In this document: positions 3,784-6,529 of the stretch, piece by piece
Numbering within the stretch: the stretch's first letter is position 1
Layout: every line of letters begins with the position of its first letter
Assembly (NCBI GenBank): GCA_039183535.1
Contig: JBCDBO010000144.1
Coordinates: 1 to 6,529 of the forward strand
Source: JBCAXA01 sp039183535
Lineage (GTDB): Bacteria; Pseudomonadota; Gammaproteobacteria; Steroidobacterales; Woeseiaceae
DNA length: 6,529 bases
Direction: 5' to 3'
Translations under genes and position numbers: made by a program
Notes under the pieces: generated by a model
What the model was told of the DNA's origin: nothing
Databases searched by the model: none
What the model saw: the letters and a program-made list of their open reading frames with translations, nothing else

Positions 3784-6529
3784 CCTGCGGGCTACGCGCG
3801 AGGGGGGGAGCACCGCTCCCCCCCATCGCGTTTATGGACCGTACTTTTCGCAGGTTTAATCGCCGCTCTGTCGTTGGCTGCACCGACAACGGCGCGATCG
3901 CAAACGGCGCCGGGTACGCCGATCGTTAATACGGCGACAGTCGATTACCAAACCGCGCTAGGCAGTCCTCGGCAGGTAGCCAGCAACGCTGTGCAAACCA
4001 TCGTCGCTATCGGTCGCACACCGGCCGCGGCGACGTTTATTCGCGCTGTTCCGGATGCGAACGCAGCGTCTCTACTCGGAACGACGGCGTGTTTGACCGG
4101 CGGCGCCGAGGTTGCATTGCCAGCGCCGGCCACACCGAGCGGTGCGCTGATTGCTGCCGATTCCCCGGTGACGCTGACATCGACAAGTTTGTTCGGTGTC
4201 GGTGAACCGGCCTTTGTTCGAGTGATCGATCGTGATCAGAATCTCGATTCAGCCGTACGCGATACGGTCGTTGTTACGGTCGCTAGCAGTACCGATAGCG
4301 AACAGATTCGACTTGTCGAGACCACGCCCGACAGCGGTGAGTTCATTGGCTACGTGCAGTTAGTCGATGCGGGGGCGGTTGCAGGCGACTGCGTGCTCAG
4401 TGCGCCGTCTGCCGATCAATTGCAGCTTGACTACGTCGATGCCGCCGACGCCAACGACGTTGTCGCCGCACTAGCTACGACTAACGCGTTCAACACGGTC
4501 TTCGATGCCTTCAGCGGTGCGCCTGTTGCGGCCGTGACGATCACGCTCGTCGATGCGCTGACCGGTTTGCCGGCGACGGTATTTGGTAATGACGGTGTCA
4601 GCGTATTCCCTGCGACGGTGCGCAGCGGCGATAGCGTCACCGACGCATCCGGCCTGGTGTACGCCGTTCCAGCGGCGGGGTTTATTTTCCCAACGGTACC
4701 GGCCGGCCGCTATCGTTTGGTCATCGAGCCACCAGCCGATTTTCTCGCGCCATCGAATGTTGATCCGGCAGCAATAGCCGCCCTACCAGATGGGCCGTTC
4801 GTGATTGGTGACGGCTCGTTCGCACGCGAATTTGAGCTGGTTGTTGGTGAAGCGTTCCGTCTCGATGTGCCTGTTGATCCAGCGTCGGGAGGCCTGTTCT
4901 TGACCAAGAACACAACGACGCAAACGGCTGCCCCAGGCGATTTCATTCCGTACCGCTTGTCGCTTGAGAATACGTCCGATGTATCGCCGGCATTGAACGT
5001 GACCCTCGCCGATGCGCTGCCGCCGGGACTCGTTTTGGTCGACGATTCTGTTCGCGTCGACGGTACGCTGGTCAGTGGCGTTGTTCGCACTGGCGCCGGT
5101 TTCGATATCGATCTTGGCACACTAGCTCCAAACGCGGCGATCGAAATCAGTTACGTCGTTGAGGTCACCGGTGGTGCGCGCGGCGAACAACTGGTCAATG
5201 CAGCCACGGCCACGACCGACCGCGGTGTGGTGTCAAACCAAGCCACGGCCTCGGTGCAACTTCGGGATGACCTATTCCGCGACAAAGCGACCATCATCGG
5301 TCGCGTGTTGGAAGCCGATTGCAGTGAGCTGAGCTTCGACGAGGCCGAAGGCGTTGCTGGCATTCGTTTGTACATGGAGGACGGTCGCTACGCCGTCACC
5401 GACGACGGCGGCCGATTCCACTTTGAAGCGGTCGATGCTGGCTTGCACGCCGTGCAAGTTGACGATGCCACCGTGCCCGATTACCTCAATCTCGAGCCGT
5501 GCGCTGTTGACGCCCGCCGCGCCGGTTCCGCCCGTTCGCTGTTCGTCGAGGCGCGCGGTGGCGGTGTCCATCGGGCAGATTTTTTTGTCCGGCGCAAACC
5601 CGCCGATGTCGGCCGCGTAGACATTGAACTCGAGAACGTACCCGGTCGCAGTGCAGAGTTGATCGACTATCGCGTCCGCTTAACCGGCGTCGGCAGCTTT
5701 GCGGTCGACAACTTAACGGTCACCAGTGTGCTGCCTGAAGGCGTTACTCTGTTACGTGGCAGCGCTGCGCTTGAGAGCGGCGGCGCTGTGACGGCGAAAG
5801 GCAATGGGCGGGCCGTCATCTTTCGCCTCGGTGAACGCAGCGGCGCCTGGGAAGAAACGTTGGCGTTCTCGGCACGCGTCTCACCGACGACCGAGGGCGA
5901 GCTGGAGACCCGTACGGTGGCGAGTTTCGATACGCCCGCCGAGAACGGTAAGCGCACACCGGCCGTCACAACCGTCATGCAACGTACGGCTGCCGCCAAT
6001 GCATCTGCCGACTACATACTCAGTCTTAAATTCGGTGTGTTGTCCGCCGAGCTTGCGCCCAGCGATCGCGCCGAACTCGATACGGTAATCGCGAGCTGGC
6101 AAGGCGTACAGCAGATCGAATTACGGGCGACCGGACACAGCGACAACGTGCCGATTGCGGCCCGAAATCGTGCTGTTTTCGCCGATAACTATGCGCTATC
6201 GGAGGCACGTGCACGGGCCGTTGCCGATTACCTTGCAGCGGCACTACCGATTGATGCCGGCCAAATCGTTGTTGCGGGGCTCGGTCCAGATCGACCCTTA
6301 GCGAGCAACGCCGAGGAGAGCGGACGACGCCAGAATCGGCGCGTCGAATTGGTCATGTCCGGCTCGCGACCAGCCCGTCAAGCGGCCCTAGCGACACGCG
6401 TCGAGCGCAGTGCGCAAGAGGCGGTACAAACCCGTGGGGCAATACCTGGCCCGGCCGAGTCCGGTGCCCGTAACGTGGCTGGTCCTGCCAGCGTCGATTC
6501 AATATTGGCCGCACAGAAAACGCCGTTAC
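3781..6529 (+). CDS. Gene 4 (5' part): large DUF11 / prealbumin-like / OmpA-domain surface protein, at least 916 aa
   Basis: The frame is open without a stop to the window edge. Residues, counted from ATG 3781: signal peptide 1-40, with a basic n-region, core 21-34 (VLFAGLIAALSLAA) and cleavage near ARSQ; N-terminal motif 43-76 (APGTPIVNTATVDY, then SNAVQTIV) shared with genes 1 and 3; an Asp-rich beta domain about 80-225 (DRDQN at 150-154, ETTPDSGEF at 180-188, Cys104, Cys204); a prealbumin/CnaB-like domain about 243-325; DUF11 about 371-494 (LFLTKN, PGDFIPYRLSLEN, LPPGL); an SdrD_B-like domain about 502-600 (TDDGGRFHFEAV, Cys514, Cys574); a second DUF11-like domain about 612-736; an OmpA-C domain about 745-858. 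The OmpA-C part has GHSDNVPI (785-792), LSEARA (806-811) and NRRVEL (852-857), with the peptidoglycan-contacting Asp788 and Arg810 present. An Ala/Pro/Arg-rich linker follows. The likely role is a peptidoglycan-tethered, outer-surface scaffold or adhesin. The start is uncertain: ATG 3781 has no Shine-Dalgarno and lies in a hairpin; GTG 3685 is the alternative. Confidence 0.85.
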   Translation, partial: MPAGYARGGEHRSPPSRLWTVLFAGLIAALSLAAPTTARSQTAPGTPIVNTATVDYQTALGSPRQVASNAVQTIVAIGRTPAAATFIRAVPDANAASLLGTTACLTGGAEVALPAPATPSGALIAADSPVTLTSTSLFGVGEPAFVRVIDRDQNLDSAVRDTVVVTVASSTDSEQIRLVETTPDSGEFIGYVQLVDAGAVAGDCVLSAPSADQLQLDYVDAADANDVVAALATTNAFNTVFDAFSGAPVAAVTITLVDALTGLPATVFGNDGVSVFPATVRSGDSVTDASGLVYAVPAAGFIFPTVPAGRYRLVIEPPADFLAPSNVDPAAIAALPDGPFVIGDGSFAREFELVVGEAFRLDVPVDPASGGLFLTKNTTTQTAAPGDFIPYRLSLENTSDVSPALNVTLADALPPGLVLVDDSVRVDGTLVSGVVRTGAGFDIDLGTLAPNAAIEISYVVEVTGGARGEQLVNAATATTDRGVVSNQATASVQLRDDLFRDKATIIGRVLEADCSELSFDEAEGVAGIRLYMEDGRYAVTDDGGRFHFEAVDAGLHAVQVDDATVPDYLNLEPCAVDARRAGSARSLFVEARGGGVHRADFFVRRKPADVGRVDIELENVPGRSAELIDYRVRLTGVGSFAVDNLTVTSVLPEGVTLLRGSAALESGGAVTAKGNGRAVIFRLGERSGAWEETLAFSARVSPTTEGELETRTVASFDTPAENGKRTPAVTTVMQRTAAANASADYILSLKFGVLSAELAPSDRAELDTVIASWQGVQQIELRATGHSDNVPIAARNRAVFADNYALSEARARAVADYLAAALPIDAGQIVVAGLGPDRPLASNAEESGRRQNRRVELVMSGSRPARQAALATRVERSAQEAVQTRGAIPGPAESGARNVAGPASVDSILAAQKTPL
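3796..3831 (+). repeat. Structured linker hairpin 3 built on G7/C7 tracts
   Basis: GGGGGGGAGC (3802-3811) pairs perfectly with GCTCCCCCCC (3815-3824) around a 3-nt loop. The stem extends by six more pairs (3796-3801 with 3826-3831, one of them G-T) after a single bulged A at 3825, giving 16 bp in total. No T-tract follows, so it is not a classical terminator. If gene 4 starts at 3781 or 3685, this hairpin lies inside the coding sequence ahead of the signal-peptide core, and the homopolymer tracts could slip. Confidence 0.75.

Noticed and set aside
3796..3831. G7/C7 hairpin as a Rho-independent terminator ending the gene 1-3 transcript
   Set aside because: The stem is strong but no U-tract follows in either direction, and gene 4 coding continues directly. 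Some attenuation is possible, but a classical terminator is not supported.
3723..3929. ATG 3723 frame as a separate small gene before gene 4
   Set aside because: It runs through the hairpin block, gives Pro/Arg-rich nonsense without a signal peptide, and overlaps the convincing gene 4 signal sequence in another frame.
4710..5120. Minus-strand open frame opposite gene 4 (136 codons)
   Set aside because: Antisense to the DUF11 domain of gene 4, with composition that mirrors it and no start signal.
1..6529. CRISPR array, tRNA or rRNA gene, insertion sequence
   Set aside because: No regularly spaced repeats, no tRNA-like cloverleaf or rRNA stretches, and no transposase or terminal inverted repeats were seen on either strand.

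Overview
The window looks like chromosomal DNA of a moderately GC-rich, Gram-negative, polyhydroxyalkanoate (PHA)-accumulating proteobacterium, most likely a gammaproteobacterium. The evidence is a phasin gene, typical Sec signal peptides, an OmpA-type peptidoglycan-binding domain, sigma70-like promoter hexamers and a near-ideal CRP-type palindrome. The genus cannot be told from the sequence alone.

Left end (1-681): a single phasin gene on the minus strand with a complete expression unit. It has a TTGACA-17-TATTGT promoter, a 13-nt dyad at the expected transcription start, a good Shine-Dalgarno (SD) site that fixes the start at 611, and a strong intrinsic terminator at 8-44. The gene is divergent from the rest and shows no functional link to it.

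Divergent intergenic region (682-957): no gene. It holds a perfect TGTGA-N6-TCACA site at 807-822, a weak candidate promoter and a small leader hairpin ahead of the plus-strand genes.

Right part (958-6529): four co-directional genes that look like one operon. Genes 1 (336 aa) and 3 (368 aa) are diverged paralogues, secreted, with a shared mature N-terminal motif and a C-terminal DUF11-like domain. Gene 2 (162 aa) is a secreted single-domain DUF11 protein lying between them. Gene 4 runs off the right edge with at least 916 codons. It is a multidomain surface protein: signal peptide, the same N-terminal motif, an Asp-rich beta domain, two prealbumin/SdrD_B-like domains, two DUF11-like domains, then an OmpA-C (MotB-like) peptidoglycan-binding domain that is not at the known end of the protein. 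The simplest joint model is a secreted or surface-anchored assembly: three soluble DUF11 subunits plus one large protein that ties them to the cell wall. This is inference from architecture and operon layout.

The most unusual non-coding signal is the gene 3-gene 4 junction (3659-3831). It carries three consecutive hairpins, one built on G7/C7 tracts, and they overlap the likely start region of gene 4. This could set the ratio of the large anchor to the small subunits, or make its expression phase-variable, or be a REP-like insertion.
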